Shown here one piece after another: positions 18,011-28,017 of a DNA stretch of 64,000 bases. Under the pieces are notes generated by a model. The model was not told the DNA's origin and did not search any database. It saw only the letters and a program-made list of their open reading frames with translations. The position numbers and the translations under genes were made by a program. The stretch spans positions 1,240,001 through 1,304,000 of the forward strand of contig CBDHEI010000002.1 of the NCBI GenBank assembly GCA_965262055.1, in the 5' to 3' direction. The DNA comes from G958296245 sp965262055. Its GTDB lineage: Bacteria; Chloroflexota; Dehalococcoidia; Lucifugimonadales; G958296245. Position 1 is the stretch's first letter. Each line of letters starts with the position of its first letter.

Positions 18011-19414
18011 ATGAGCGAAGACACCAGGCTGATAGCCCACCTGATGCGCCGCGCGGGCTTCGGCGCGACCCGTGACGAAATCGAGGCCTACGCCGCAAGG
18101 GGTTACGACGCGACCGTCGAGGAGATCCTCGATCCTCCCGATCCGCGCTGGATGGGCGACTTCATGGTCAGGCGGTTCCACCACGAGCAGTCGGGCATGA
18201 TGGGGCCGTGGGGCAACGGCGACAACTGGCTCTACAGGATGGTCACCACGACCGCCCCACTCATCGAGAAGACGGCGCTATTCTGGCACGGCATCTTCGC
18301 CACCGGTTACCCGAAGGTGATCCACGGCAAGATGCTGTCGGACCAGATAAGGATGTTCCGGGGCTACGGCCTCGGCAGCTTCAGGACGCTCCTTGTGGAG
18401 CTGGCGAGGGACCCCGCCATGATCGTCTGGCTCGACAACTACGACAACCACGGAGGCGGCATCAACGAGAACTTCGGCCGCGAGCTGCTGGAGCTCTTCT
18501 CTATGGGCGTCGGCAGCTACTCGGAGCAGGACATCAAGGAGTGCTCCCGCGCCTTCACGGGCTGGACCATCGGCAACACCGAGTACATGGTGCTGCGCTC
18601 GGAGCGGGACTCGGACTGGCCCTACGGGCGGATCTCATGGCGCTTCGAATACAACGAGGAGGACCACGACGGCGGCGAGAAGGAGTTCTTGGGCAGGAAG
18701 GGCAACTTCAACGGCGAGGACATCATCGACATCATCTGCGAGCAGGAGTCGACCGCACGGTTCATTGCGCGGCACATGTACCACTTCTTCGTAGCGGACG
18801 AGCCCCCGGTGCCTGCGTGGCCCTACACGCCGCCCCGGGACCCCGCCGCCATCGACTCGCTGGTGCAGGCATACTTCGACAGCGGCTACGACATCAAGGC
18901 GATGCTCAGGACGCTTTTCTCGTCGGAGTTCTTCAAGGCAGAGGACGTCCGGTACGAGAAGGTCAAGAGCCCGGCGGAGTTCGTCGCTGGCGTCCTGCGG
19001 CTGACGGGCGAGTTCGACAGGCCCCGCCGCGAGATAATGGACAGGGCGAGGCAGATGGTCTACATGGGCCAGCACCTGAACAACCCGCCGAGCGTCGAAG
19101 GCTGGCACCAGGGCACGGAGTGGCTCGACACGGGCACCCTGGTCGAGCGCATCAACTTCGCCTCGGAGCAGGTCGGAGACCTTGGCAAACCGGGCGTCAG
19201 CGCCATGGTCGAGAGCATCGCCTCCAACAACGGCGAGACGCAATCGTCCCAACGCCTCGTCGACCTCTGCCTTGAGCAGATGGGCGACTTCCAGGTCTCC
19301 GATACTTCACGGAATATTCTTGTCGAATTTGCCGAGCGGGCCGACCGCTCGCCGGAGGCAATCGCGGGCGTTCTGAGGCTATCGACTGCGACCGACGAGT
19401 TTCAGCGATCGTAG
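18011..19414 (+). CDS. DUF1800 domain-containing protein
   Basis: 467 aa. The start LIAHLMRRAGFGATRDEI is the DUF1800 signature, followed by FWHGIFATG and NENFGRELLELFSMGVG, all typical. DUF1800 genes are commonly paired with DUF1501 genes, as here. Function is unknown; secreted versions are abundant in Planctomycetes. The ATG at 18011 gives a family-like N terminus. No signal peptide precedes it. It is the first gene of a three-gene run with gaps of about 30 and 25 bp. Confidence 0.88.
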   Translation: MSEDTRLIAHLMRRAGFGATRDEIEAYAARGYDATVEEILDPPDPRWMGDFMVRRFHHEQSGMMGPWGNGDNWLYRMVTTTAPLIEKTALFWHGIFATGYPKVIHGKMLSDQIRMFRGYGLGSFRTLLVELARDPAMIVWLDNYDNHGGGINENFGRELLELFSMGVGSYSEQDIKECSRAFTGWTIGNTEYMVLRSERDSDWPYGRISWRFEYNEEDHDGGEKEFLGRKGNFNGEDIIDIICEQESTARFIARHMYHFFVADEPPVPAWPYTPPRDPAAIDSLVQAYFDSGYDIKAMLRTLFSSEFFKAEDVRYEKVKSPAEFVAGVLRLTGEFDRPRREIMDRARQMVYMGQHLNNPPSVEGWHQGTEWLDTGTLVERINFASEQVGDLGKPGVSAMVESIASNNGETQSSQRLVDLCLEQMGDFQVSDTSRNILVEFAERADRSPEAIAGVLRLSTATDEFQRS

Positions 19415-19445
19415 ACATCCTACTCGTACGGGGCCGGTAAGGGTT

Positions 19446-20465
19446 GTGACCATGACTCAGGTCAAGAGTGCCAGTACTGGGATAATCGAATACGAGCTTA
19501 CGGTGGGGCTTTCGGCCATGGAAGGCCGCGGGTTCTACTATCCAAGCGACACGGCAATCGGCAAAGACGGCCGGTTCTACGTGGTCAACCGCTCGCTGGA
19601 GACCGTGGTCCGGGGCGTCCGCGTCACCATGTGCGACATCGACAGCGAGTACTACGGCGTCTTCGGCGCCCATGGTGAGGACGACGGTCAGTTCATCTGG
19701 GCAAGCTGCGCGGCCATCGACAGCGAAGGCCGCGTGTACGTGACGGACGAGTACCTGTCCCGCGTGTCGGTCTTCGACCCGGATGGCAGGTTCCTGCACA
19801 AGTGGGGCGAGAGCGGCGCCGTGAACGGAGAGCTGGACGGGCCGTCGGGCATAGCGATAGACGGCGAGGATACCGTCTACGTCTCCGACACGCACAACGG
19901 GCGCGTACAGAGGTTCACGGCGGACGGGCGCCACCTGCTTACGTTCGGGAGTCGGGAGCTCGAGCTCCCGTGGGGGGTGACTGTGGCCCCGTCGGGAGAC
20001 GTGTATGTTGCGGACTGGGGAAACGACCGCATCGCCCGCTTCTCACCCTCTGGCGAGCTGGTAGGCTCCTATGGCAGGGCCGGCCGGGGCGACGGCGAGT
20101 TGCTGAGGCCGGCGAGCGTGGCCGTCGACGGCGACGGGTATATCTACGTCGCCGACTGGGGGAACGAGCGCGTTCAGGTGCTGGACCCCGGCGGCGCGTT
20201 CGTCATGAAGACACGGGGCGAGGCGACGTTGTCGAAATGGGCCGAGAACTTCCTGAGGATCAACAACGAGGAGGCGGACGCCCGGTCGCGGGCGGACCTG
20301 GAGCCGGAGATCGACCTGTTCGACCCTGACGATCCGCACGAGGAGTCGTCTCAAGTAGAGAAGCTCTTCTGGGCCCCTATTTCGGTAAAGCTCGACTCGT
20401 CCGGCCAGCTGCTCGTTACGGAGAGCAACCGCCACAGGATACAGATATTCCGGAAGGCCGATTGA
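19446..20465 (+). CDS. NHL-repeat beta-propeller protein
   Basis: 339 aa made mainly of NHL repeats, recognisable by recurring GxIxVAD-type units: RVYVTDEYLSRVSVFDPDG, TVYVSDTHNGRVQRFTADG, DVYVADWGNDRIARFSPSG, YIYVADWGNERVQVLDPGG and a final LLVTESNRHRIQIF. The propeller probably binds a protein or ligand; no catalytic residues can be named. GTG at 19446 or ATG at 19452 could start it. Its place between DUF1800 and DUF1501 suggests the three products work together. Confidence 0.85.
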   Translation: MTMTQVKSASTGIIEYELTVGLSAMEGRGFYYPSDTAIGKDGRFYVVNRSLETVVRGVRVTMCDIDSEYYGVFGAHGEDDGQFIWASCAAIDSEGRVYVTDEYLSRVSVFDPDGRFLHKWGESGAVNGELDGPSGIAIDGEDTVYVSDTHNGRVQRFTADGRHLLTFGSRELELPWGVTVAPSGDVYVADWGNDRIARFSPSGELVGSYGRAGRGDGELLRPASVAVDGDGYIYVADWGNERVQVLDPGGAFVMKTRGEATLSKWAENFLRINNEEADARSRADLEPEIDLFDPDDPHEESSQVEKLFWAPISVKLDSSGQLLVTESNRHRIQIFRKAD

Positions 20466-20490
20466 GAGCACGTACACGAAGGAGCGCACA

Positions 20491-21630
20491 ATGAGCAGCA
20501 ACGGCAAGAACGGCAACCACCGCTCGGTCGTGGTAGTGCAGCTATCGGGAGGGAACGACGCCCTCAACTCGGTGGTCCCCTACGGCAACGGCCTCTACTA
20601 CGACTTCCGGCCCCACGTCCACATTGGAGAGGACGACGTGCTCGCCCTCGACGACGAGCTGGGCCTGAACCCGAGCATGGCGGCGATGAAGGAGCTGTGG
20701 GACGAGGGCAGGCTGGCGATAGTCAACGGCATCGGCTACCCGAAGCCCAACCGCTCACACTTCCGGTCGATGGACGTATGGCACACCGCCGAGAGCGAGA
20801 GGATCGGCGAGGAAGGGTGGCTCGGCAGGGCCCTACGCGACCTCGATCCCAGGGCCGAGAACGTGCTTACCGGCGTGAACTTCGGACGCGGTCTGCCCAG
20901 GGCGCTCTATGCCAAGGGAGTGCCGGTCGCATCGGTCGGGAACCTCGAGACGTACGGCCTCTTCCCGGACATAGAGGACGAGAAGCTGCGGGCGTACGCC
21001 CTCGACTCGTTCTCCAAGATGTACGGCGCACAGGCCGGGGATAGCGTCGCCGAGTTCATCAAGCAGACCGGCTCCGACGCCATGAAGGGGGCGGACATAC
21101 TTCGGACCGCCCCGGAGATGTACTCGTCGACCGTTGAATATGCGAACAACCCCATCGCCCAGAGCATGAAGTCCATCGCCCAGGTGATGACCGCCGACCT
21201 AGGCACCCGCGTCTATTACACGCTGCATGGCAGCTTCGACACCCACGCGGGAGAGCTGAGGAGCCATTCGCAGCTCTGGCGCGAGGTCTCCGACGCCGTC
21301 GGCGACTTCATGGACGACCTCGATGAGCACGGCATGGCAGACGACACGGTCGTGCTGATGTTCTCCGAGTTCGGCCGGCGCATCAGGGACAACGGCGCGG
21401 GCACGGACCACGGCTCTGGCGGCGTGGCCTTCGTGGTTGGAGGCCAGGTGCAGGGCGGCCTGTATGGCGAGTACCCGTCGCTGGACGAGGACAAGCAGCT
21501 AGGAGGCGACCTGCACTTCAACAACGACTTCCGAAGCACCTACTCGACCATAGTCGACCGCTGGCTGGGACTCGACGCGACCCCCATTACCAACGGCGCC
21601 TACGAGCAGCACGACTTCCTCGCCAAGTGA
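20491..21630 (+). CDS. DUF1501 domain-containing protein
   Basis: 379 aa. The family opening VVVQLSGGNDALNSVVPYG is present, followed by NGIGYPKPNRSHFRSMDVWH, HGSFDTHAGE near residue 247 and MFSEFGRRIRDNGAGTDHGS, motifs shared with sulfatase-like alkaline-phosphatase folds. Function is not established. GAAGGAG precedes the ATG. Most DUF1501 proteins carry a twin-arginine signal; this one begins MSSNGKNGNHRS and has none, nor does its DUF1800 partner. Confidence 0.88.
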   Translation: MSSNGKNGNHRSVVVVQLSGGNDALNSVVPYGNGLYYDFRPHVHIGEDDVLALDDELGLNPSMAAMKELWDEGRLAIVNGIGYPKPNRSHFRSMDVWHTAESERIGEEGWLGRALRDLDPRAENVLTGVNFGRGLPRALYAKGVPVASVGNLETYGLFPDIEDEKLRAYALDSFSKMYGAQAGDSVAEFIKQTGSDAMKGADILRTAPEMYSSTVEYANNPIAQSMKSIAQVMTADLGTRVYYTLHGSFDTHAGELRSHSQLWREVSDAVGDFMDDLDEHGMADDTVVLMFSEFGRRIRDNGAGTDHGSGGVAFVVGGQVQGGLYGEYPSLDEDKQLGGDLHFNNDFRSTYSTIVDRWLGLDATPITNGAYEQHDFLAK

Positions 21631-21709
21631 ACACCGGCTGACAGCCCCGCGAGCGGGCGCTTGGACTCTCGCCCAGCCAAGCCGGGCGAATGGTGGCGCT
21701 CGCTGCCGG

Positions 21710-22450
21710 CTACAGCGTAAGAAGCTCTCGCGCCAGCACCAGCGTGCCCGTTACCGCTATGACGATGACAACCGCCTTGCGAAAGACACTCGCGTTCATC
21801 CGTCCCGTGAGACGTACCGAGAGCCAGTAGCCGAGCGCCGCCGCGGGGGCCGTTGCGACGGCCAGCAGCATGCGCTCGGAGGTGAGGAGCCCCTGGACGG
21901 CGTAGCCTGCCAGGGCGGTCGAGTACATGACCGTGAAGAAGAAGGCCATCGAGGCCCTTACCCCCTGACGCTCCATGCCGCGCCCCAGCAGGAAGAGCAC
22001 GAAGAGCGGCCCCCCTATGGCGAGGCCTGTCACCAAGGCCGCACCGCAGAAGCCGAGCGCGGGGCCGGTGAGCCGCGGCTTGGGGATGCGCCACTCCGTC
22101 TTGACGATCACGAGGGCCGTGAGCGCCAACACGAGGATGCTGATGCCTATGCGGAGCGCGGACGGGTCGAGCGTGCTGAGGGCGTACACGCCGATGGGCG
22201 CGCCCAGGGCGCCCGCGACCACCATCGGGGTAAGCTCGCGGTAGGGGACGTGCTCGCGGGTCTCGATCAACATGAGACCGAACGCCAGGACCGCAACCGC
22301 GTTTACGACGATAACGACGGTCTGAGGATCGAGATAGAGCAGCAGGACCGGCGTAGTGGTGAGGCCGAACCCGAAACCGATGGCGCCGACCGTAAACCCG
22401 GCAACCGCCAGCACCAGGGCTGAAACGACGATCTCGACCGGACTTACCAT
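21710..22450 (-). CDS. sulfite exporter TauE/SafE family permease
   Basis: 246 aa integral membrane protein with about eight hydrophobic segments in two repeats. Each repeat has the family's Gly-rich motif: GFTVGAIGFGFGLTTTP near residue 18 and a second, AALVTGLAIGGPLFVLFLLG, near 157. The family exports sulfite, sulfoacetate or other organosulfur anions. The substrate here cannot be inferred because no sulfur gene lies beside it. It converges on the DUF1501 gene. Confidence 0.85.
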   Translation of the reverse strand: MVSPVEIVVSALVLAVAGFTVGAIGFGFGLTTTPVLLLYLDPQTVVIVVNAVAVLAFGLMLIETREHVPYRELTPMVVAGALGAPIGVYALSTLDPSALRIGISILVLALTALVIVKTEWRIPKPRLTGPALGFCGAALVTGLAIGGPLFVLFLLGRGMERQGVRASMAFFFTVMYSTALAGYAVQGLLTSERMLLAVATAPAAALGYWLSVRLTGRMNASVFRKAVVIVIAVTGTLVLARELLTL

Positions 22451-22735
22451 AGGGGACCAATCGGACCGGAGGGCGGCCCAGCCCAGAAGCCGGGTGAAGA
22501 AGCCTCGAAAGACCCCGCATAAGGCCCCGTCTCCCGAAGCAACGATACTCCCTCATGACGCTCCAAGAACTCGTACTCCTCCCCAGCCGGAGGGTCTTTG
22601 CGGCGAATTGTCGCTCTGGGGACATAGTCGCCCAGACGCGCGAGCCGGCTCTCGTCAGTCGTGTCGATGGTTACGTCCCTTCCGGGTCCGCCATCATATA
22701 TAGTCTGCTTCCAGATCTGAACGCAAGTGTCTAAC
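22451..22735 (-). other. gap with a coding-like remnant next to IS-A copy 3
   Basis: No complete gene. On the minus strand, a frame coming out of the IS reads DTCVQIWKQTIYDGGPG, then DESRLARLGDYVPRATIRR and YEFLERHEGVSLLRETGPYA, and stops at 22444. The composition looks protein-like and not like a shadow. It may be the 3' end of a gene cut by the IS or by a rearrangement. The family was not recognised. Confidence 0.35.
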
Positions 22736-24440
22736 CCCGAATCCACCGAAAGACGACTTTGGGGACAGTCCTTGAAGAAGCCAGAGGGTGCTCCTCTGAA
22801 TCTGGGAGAATGGTTTTGAAACAGAAAACCGCCCGGAAACAAGGAGCACCCAGTAGATGCTGCCACAGAATAATCCCGACCGTATCCGCGTCGTCTTTGA
22901 CGACCACCGCCTGGTGGCCAATGCCGGCCTGCTCCTGCCGGCCACCCTTGCACAGCACCTGGGCCTGCGGGAACTCGTCGACCATCACCTCGACCTAGGC
23001 TGCGCATCGGGGCGGGCGAACACGGGGGACAAACTGCTGACGCTGGTCGCTTCCGCGCTGGCGGGCGGCGACTTCATCGACGACGCCGATGCGCTGCGTG
23101 CTGGTGGGACGGTCGGTGTTCTCGGCTGCGTGGTCAAGGCGCCATCCACCCTGGGCACCTTCCTGCGCAGCTTCCGGTGGGGGCATGTCCGTCAACTCGA
23201 CCGGGTGAGCCGCCAGTTGCTGGCACGCGCATGGGCCGCTGGGGCCGGACCCGGCGACTCGCCCCTGACCATCGACCTGGACTCCACCATCTGCGAGACC
23301 TATGGACTGGACAAAGAAGGGGCGCGACACCACAACTACACCGGCGTGCGGGGCTATCACCCACTGCTGGCCATCGCCGCCGGAACCGGCGATGTGCTGA
23401 TGTCCCGGCTGCGCGAGGGCCGTGCCAACACCGCTCGCGGCGCTGCCCACTTCCTGCGTGAAACGGTGGGGCGGGTGCGCTACGGTAGGGCCAGCGGCCA
23501 ACTCACGGTGCGCGCCGACAGCGGCTTCTACGCCCACGCTCTCGTCGCCGTCTGCCGCGAGATGAGTGTCCGCTTCTCCATCACCATCCGCCAGCACAAA
23601 GGCCTGCGGGAGTTGATTGAGGCGATCCCCGAGCAGGACTGGACGCCGATTCCCTACTGGATGGACGGCGCCGCCGATGTGGCCGAGACCACCTATACCC
23701 CCTTCCAGAGTGAACCCGACGCCGCGCCGGTGCGGCTCATCGTCCGGCGGGTGAAGCCCACGCCCGGTTCCCAGTTGGCCCTCTTCGCCACCTACAGCTA
23801 TCACGGCTTCATCACCGACCGGGACGGGGAAACCCTGGAACTGGAGGCCGATCATCGCCGCCACGCCGAGATCGAGAACGCCATTCGAGACCTGAAACAC
23901 GGCGTCGGACTCAACCATCTCCCCTCGGGGCGCTTCGCCGCCAACGGCGCCTGGCTGGCGGTGCAGGTGATGGCACACAACCTCGCCCGCTGGACAGCGC
24001 GCATCGGTCTGGCCGAACGGACCGTGACCACCAAGACCCTCAGGCGGCGGGTCTTCGCTCTGGTGGGACGGATCACCCGCTCGGCGCGCCGCCTTACCCT
24101 GCATCTTCCCCAGCATTGGCCTTGGGAAACCCAGTTCACTCGCGCCATGGCCCGGCTGCGAGCCATTCCACTCCCCGCCTGAACTGCCAGCCTGCAACTG
24201 ACCCAACTTCCCTGAAAACTCGTGCCACCCCGGTCCCGCGAGAGTTCCCTGCTGCGTATTCTCTCGCCATCCCGCGCATCGCAGCTCCCGCAGAGGGCCA
24301 TAGGGGCGCAAGGCGGCGACTGAAGACCGTTCGCCGACCTCCAATCTACCCCAATGAGCCCAGCCATCTCCCCTGTAGCTCCCTCACCCACCCTGCCGCT
24401 GTCCTCACGCCGTCCATCGGTGTCCTTCGGTGGATTCGGG
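22736..24440 (+). mobile_element. IS-A copy 3 (IS1380-type), mismatched flanks
   Basis: 1705 bp with intact CCCGAATCCACCGAA ends. Unlike the other three copies, its flanking pentamers differ: CTAAC (22731-22735) on the left and TTAAG (24441-24445) on the right. Each alone fits the target preference of the other copies. Confidence 0.93.
22857..24182 (+). CDS. IS1380-type transposase, IS-A copy 3
   Basis: 441 aa, intact, with Asp142, Asp221 and Glu338/340 present. It has Pro in HWPWETQ like copy 1 but otherwise follows the copy 2 pattern in the first 50 residues. This mixture underlies the recombination finding. The 449-aa frame on the opposite strand is a shadow. Confidence 0.93.
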   Translation: MLPQNNPDRIRVVFDDHRLVANAGLLLPATLAQHLGLRELVDHHLDLGCASGRANTGDKLLTLVASALAGGDFIDDADALRAGGTVGVLGCVVKAPSTLGTFLRSFRWGHVRQLDRVSRQLLARAWAAGAGPGDSPLTIDLDSTICETYGLDKEGARHHNYTGVRGYHPLLAIAAGTGDVLMSRLREGRANTARGAAHFLRETVGRVRYGRASGQLTVRADSGFYAHALVAVCREMSVRFSITIRQHKGLRELIEAIPEQDWTPIPYWMDGAADVAETTYTPFQSEPDAAPVRLIVRRVKPTPGSQLALFATYSYHGFITDRDGETLELEADHRRHAEIENAIRDLKHGVGLNHLPSGRFAANGAWLAVQVMAHNLARWTARIGLAERTVTTKTLRRRVFALVGRITRSARRLTLHLPQHWPWETQFTRAMARLRAIPLPA

Positions 24441-24608
24441 TTAAGGTGGAAGAGCAAGACCATACTAGGGGCGCGCGCAGGGAAGAAAAAAGCCGCAAGA
24501 AGCGTAAGATGAAGGTGGTGGGCGGCAGTGTGCGGCTGCTTCACCGGATCATCGGCCGTCGCGCCGAAGAGGCCCGCGACACCGAGAGACGCGGCCCCTG
24601 AAGCGATC

Positions 24609-25388
24609 GTGAACGTCTACACTCAGTACAGGGACTCCACGAACCTGAGGGCGCGTGCCGGCCTCCACGCCAGGTTCAGCACCAACAAGCTCGACTGGCT
24701 CAGATGGGTCTTCGAGCGCCTCCACCTGGAGCCGGACAGCCGCGTTCTAGACGTGGGCTGCGGCACCGGGGAGCTCTGGAGGCGCAGCCTGCCGGACGTG
24801 CCGGCGGGCTGTGACATCATCCTGTCCGACCTCTCTCCCGGCATGGCGTCCGAGGCGCGTGACAAGCTGTCCACGGACCGGCGGTTCACGTACTGCGTGT
24901 GCGACGTTCAGCTACTGCCGTTCCCTGAAGGGTCCTTCGACCAGGTGGTGGCCAACCATATGCTCTACCACGTTCCGGACCGGCAGCGGGCCCTGGGAGA
25001 GATATGGAGGGTACTGAGGCCCGGGGGCAGGTTGATGGCCGCCACGAACGGCAACTCCCACATGCGCGAGCTGTGGCAGATGCTGGACAGGGTGAGCCCC
25101 GGCTCGGAAGCACGCGCCGTCGCGGTCGATGGGGGCTTCAGCCTACAGAACGGCGCCTCCCAGATGGCGGAGCGGTTCACCGACGTCACGATGACGCGAC
25201 GGGACGACTCCCTTGAGGTTACGGACTCAGGGCCGGTGGTCGAGTATGCGCTGTCGTCCGATCTCTACGACCTATCTGGGGACAGGGCGTCCCGGTTGGC
25301 GGAGCTTGTCGAGTGTGAGATAGTTAAGCACGGTAGATTTTCCATCACGAAAGAGGCTGGCCTGTTCGAGGCGCGGAAACAGAGGTAG
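24609..25388 (+). CDS. class I SAM-dependent methyltransferase
   Basis: About 259 aa from the GTG at 24609, the start that gives a family-like N terminus (VNVYTQYRDSTNLRAR). Motif I is VLDVGCGTGELW near residue 47. ILSDLSPGM gives the acidic residue that binds the ribose, and later come YCVCDVQLLPF and VANHMLYHVPD. The tail IWRVLRPGGRLMAATNG is the usual post-motif of Methyltransf_11. The substrate is unknown. Its stop directly abuts the thiD start, so the two are probably co-transcribed. The 170 bp upstream, next to IS-A copy 3, is Lys/Arg-rich in translation and not convincing as part of the protein. Confidence 0.85.
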   Translation: MNVYTQYRDSTNLRARAGLHARFSTNKLDWLRWVFERLHLEPDSRVLDVGCGTGELWRRSLPDVPAGCDIILSDLSPGMASEARDKLSTDRRFTYCVCDVQLLPFPEGSFDQVVANHMLYHVPDRQRALGEIWRVLRPGGRLMAATNGNSHMRELWQMLDRVSPGSEARAVAVDGGFSLQNGASQMAERFTDVTMTRRDDSLEVTDSGPVVEYALSSDLYDLSGDRASRLAELVECEIVKHGRFSITKEAGLFEARKQR

Positions 25389-26210
<822 letters not shown>

Positions 26211-26271
26211 GACCGGGAGAGCGCCCCCGGCTGTTTGGTAGAATACGGGGGTTGTTGAGACAAACCCTCCC

Positions 26272-27207
26272 GTGGGAGCCAAATTGTCCCGCAAGCTCGA
26301 GTCCAAGGTAACCACCGCGTCGGAGGCCGTCAGCAGGCTCGTCCGCGACGGCGACACTGTCGGCATCGGAGGCCAGACCATCGGCAGGTGCAGCATGGCG
26401 CTGGTCCACGAGATGATCCGGCAGAGCAAGAGGGACCTCCGCCTCGTGGGCTGCAGCATGTCCATGACCATGGACATGCTTGTGGGCGCCGGGCTGGTGA
26501 AGAGCACCGAGTGCGGCACGGGCAATCTGGAGCGGTACGGTGGGACCTTCCGGTGGCGGCGGGCGATCGAGGAGGGGCGCATCGAGGTCGTCGACCACAG
26601 CCACCTGGCGATGGCCCTCAGGTTCTTGGCGGGCTCCCTCGGGCTGCCTTTCATGCCGGCCAAGAGCATGCTGGGCACGGACCTGCTGCGCCAGGAGGCG
26701 CGCAACGGCAAGCCCCCGTTCGCGCTGGTCTCGAACCCCTGGGATCTGGACGAAAAAGTCGTGCTGCTGCCGGCCTGCACGCCCGACGTCTCCATCGTGC
26801 ACGCGCAGAGGGCCGACGAGACGGGCAACGTTGTCATCGACGGCTTCACCACGCACGAGCCGGAGATGGTTAGGGCGTCGAAGTCGGTTATCGTAAGCTG
26901 CGAGGAGCTGGTCAGCCCCGACGTCATCAGGGCCGACCCCGACAGGACCACCATCCCGTACCTCTACGTGGACGCCGTGGTGGTGCAGCCGTGGGGCGCG
27001 TACCCGACGGCGGCCCACCGGTACTACGAGCACGACGACGCCCACATCGCGGGCTACCAGCGGGCTGCCCGTGCGGGAGGGCCCCAGTACGAGGAGTACC
27101 TGGACACGTACGTCCGCGACTGCTCGACGTTCGACGAGTTCCTGGAGAAGGCCGCCGGCGCGGACAGGCTGGAGGAGTTGCGCAAGGCCATGGAGGCCGT
27201 ACTTTGA
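26272..27207 (+). CDS. CoA-transferase subunit A
   Basis: 311 aa, family I CoA-transferase alpha subunit of the glutaconate/IpdA type. The N-terminal VRDGDTVGIGGQTIGRCSMA resembles the family's GxxxGG region, followed by STECGTGNLERYGGTFRWRR and MPAKSMLGTDLL. The C-terminal helix ends the chain after a DRTTIPYLYVDAVV segment. GTG at 26272 is the start. Its stop overlaps the start of subunit B (TTGA), so the two are translationally coupled and form a hetero-oligomer. The acyl substrate is not identifiable; ring-cleavage or dicarboxylic acids are typical. Confidence 0.88.
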   Translation: MGAKLSRKLESKVTTASEAVSRLVRDGDTVGIGGQTIGRCSMALVHEMIRQSKRDLRLVGCSMSMTMDMLVGAGLVKSTECGTGNLERYGGTFRWRRAIEEGRIEVVDHSHLAMALRFLAGSLGLPFMPAKSMLGTDLLRQEARNGKPPFALVSNPWDLDEKVVLLPACTPDVSIVHAQRADETGNVVIDGFTTHEPEMVRASKSVIVSCEELVSPDVIRADPDRTTIPYLYVDAVVVQPWGAYPTAAHRYYEHDDAHIAGYQRAARAGGPQYEEYLDTYVRDCSTFDEFLEKAAGADRLEELRKAMEAVL

Positions 27208-27980
27208 CGGCGCCGTTCATCCTGGACGAGCTCATGGTCATCGAGGCCTCCCGCCACATCTCCGACGGGGACGTGGTGCTGGTGGGTACCGGCATGCCCA
27301 TGGTGGCCGCGCTGATGGCCCTGAAGAGCCACGCACCCAACATGTGCTACGTGGTAGAGACCGGCCCCATCGCGCCAGAGGTGATACCCACGCCGATCTC
27401 CGTCTCCGACCCCCGGGTCATGTACCGGGCCGCCCGCGTCGGCTCGCTGCTGGAGTCCCTGGGCGGCGTGCTTCACCGCGGGCTGGTGGACGTCGGTTTC
27501 ATCGGAGGCGCGCAGGTCGATCAGTTCGCCAACGTCAACTCGACCCTGATCGGGGACCGCGCCCGTCCCAAGGTCCGCTTCCCCGGTAGCGGCGGCGCAA
27601 ACGACGTGGCGTCCCACGCGAAGAAGGTGCTGATCATCACGCGCCACGAGCGGCGGCGATTCCCAAATCACTGCGACTACGTGACCAGCCCCGGCTACGT
27701 CGACGGCCCCCAGGGCAGGAAGCGCGTCGGGCTGCCGACCCCGTACCCGGACGTGGTGGTCGTAACGGACATGACCGTGATGTCCATAGACAAGGCGGAA
27801 GGCCGGCTGAGGGTAGACAAGCTTATGCCGGGCGTCTCACTCGACGACCTCCTCGAGAACACCGGCTTCGAGCCCATACAGCCGCCGTCGATCGAGACGA
27901 CCGAAGCGCCGTCTCCCACCGAGCTCCGCGTCCTACGCGAGGAGGTCGACCCCGGCAACCTGTACGTGAAGAAGGCTTGA
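27204..27980 (+). CDS. CoA-transferase subunit B
   Basis: 258 aa from the TTG at 27204, which overlaps the subunit A stop by 4 nt. Family features: VVLVGTGMPMVAALMALKS near residue 23, YVVETGPIAPEVIPTPISV (the Glu in VETG is at the position of the family's catalytic Glu, by inference), VGFIGGAQVDQFANVNST and FPGSGGANDVASHAKKV. An alternative upstream start would lie wholly inside subunit A. Expected partner: the preceding gene. Confidence 0.88.
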   Translation: MTAPFILDELMVIEASRHISDGDVVLVGTGMPMVAALMALKSHAPNMCYVVETGPIAPEVIPTPISVSDPRVMYRAARVGSLLESLGGVLHRGLVDVGFIGGAQVDQFANVNSTLIGDRARPKVRFPGSGGANDVASHAKKVLIITRHERRRFPNHCDYVTSPGYVDGPQGRKRVGLPTPYPDVVVVTDMTVMSIDKAEGRLRVDKLMPGVSLDDLLENTGFEPIQPPSIETTEAPSPTELRVLREEVDPGNLYVKKA

Positions 27981-28017
27981 AAGCAATGCAGACGGTCTAA
28001 CCCACGGTAAACGACTC

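Noticed and set aside
24446..24608. Upstream extension of the methyltransferase (start at 24528)
   Set aside because: The added 27 residues are Cys/Pro/Arg-rich and unlike the family; the GTG at 24609 gives a normal N terminus.
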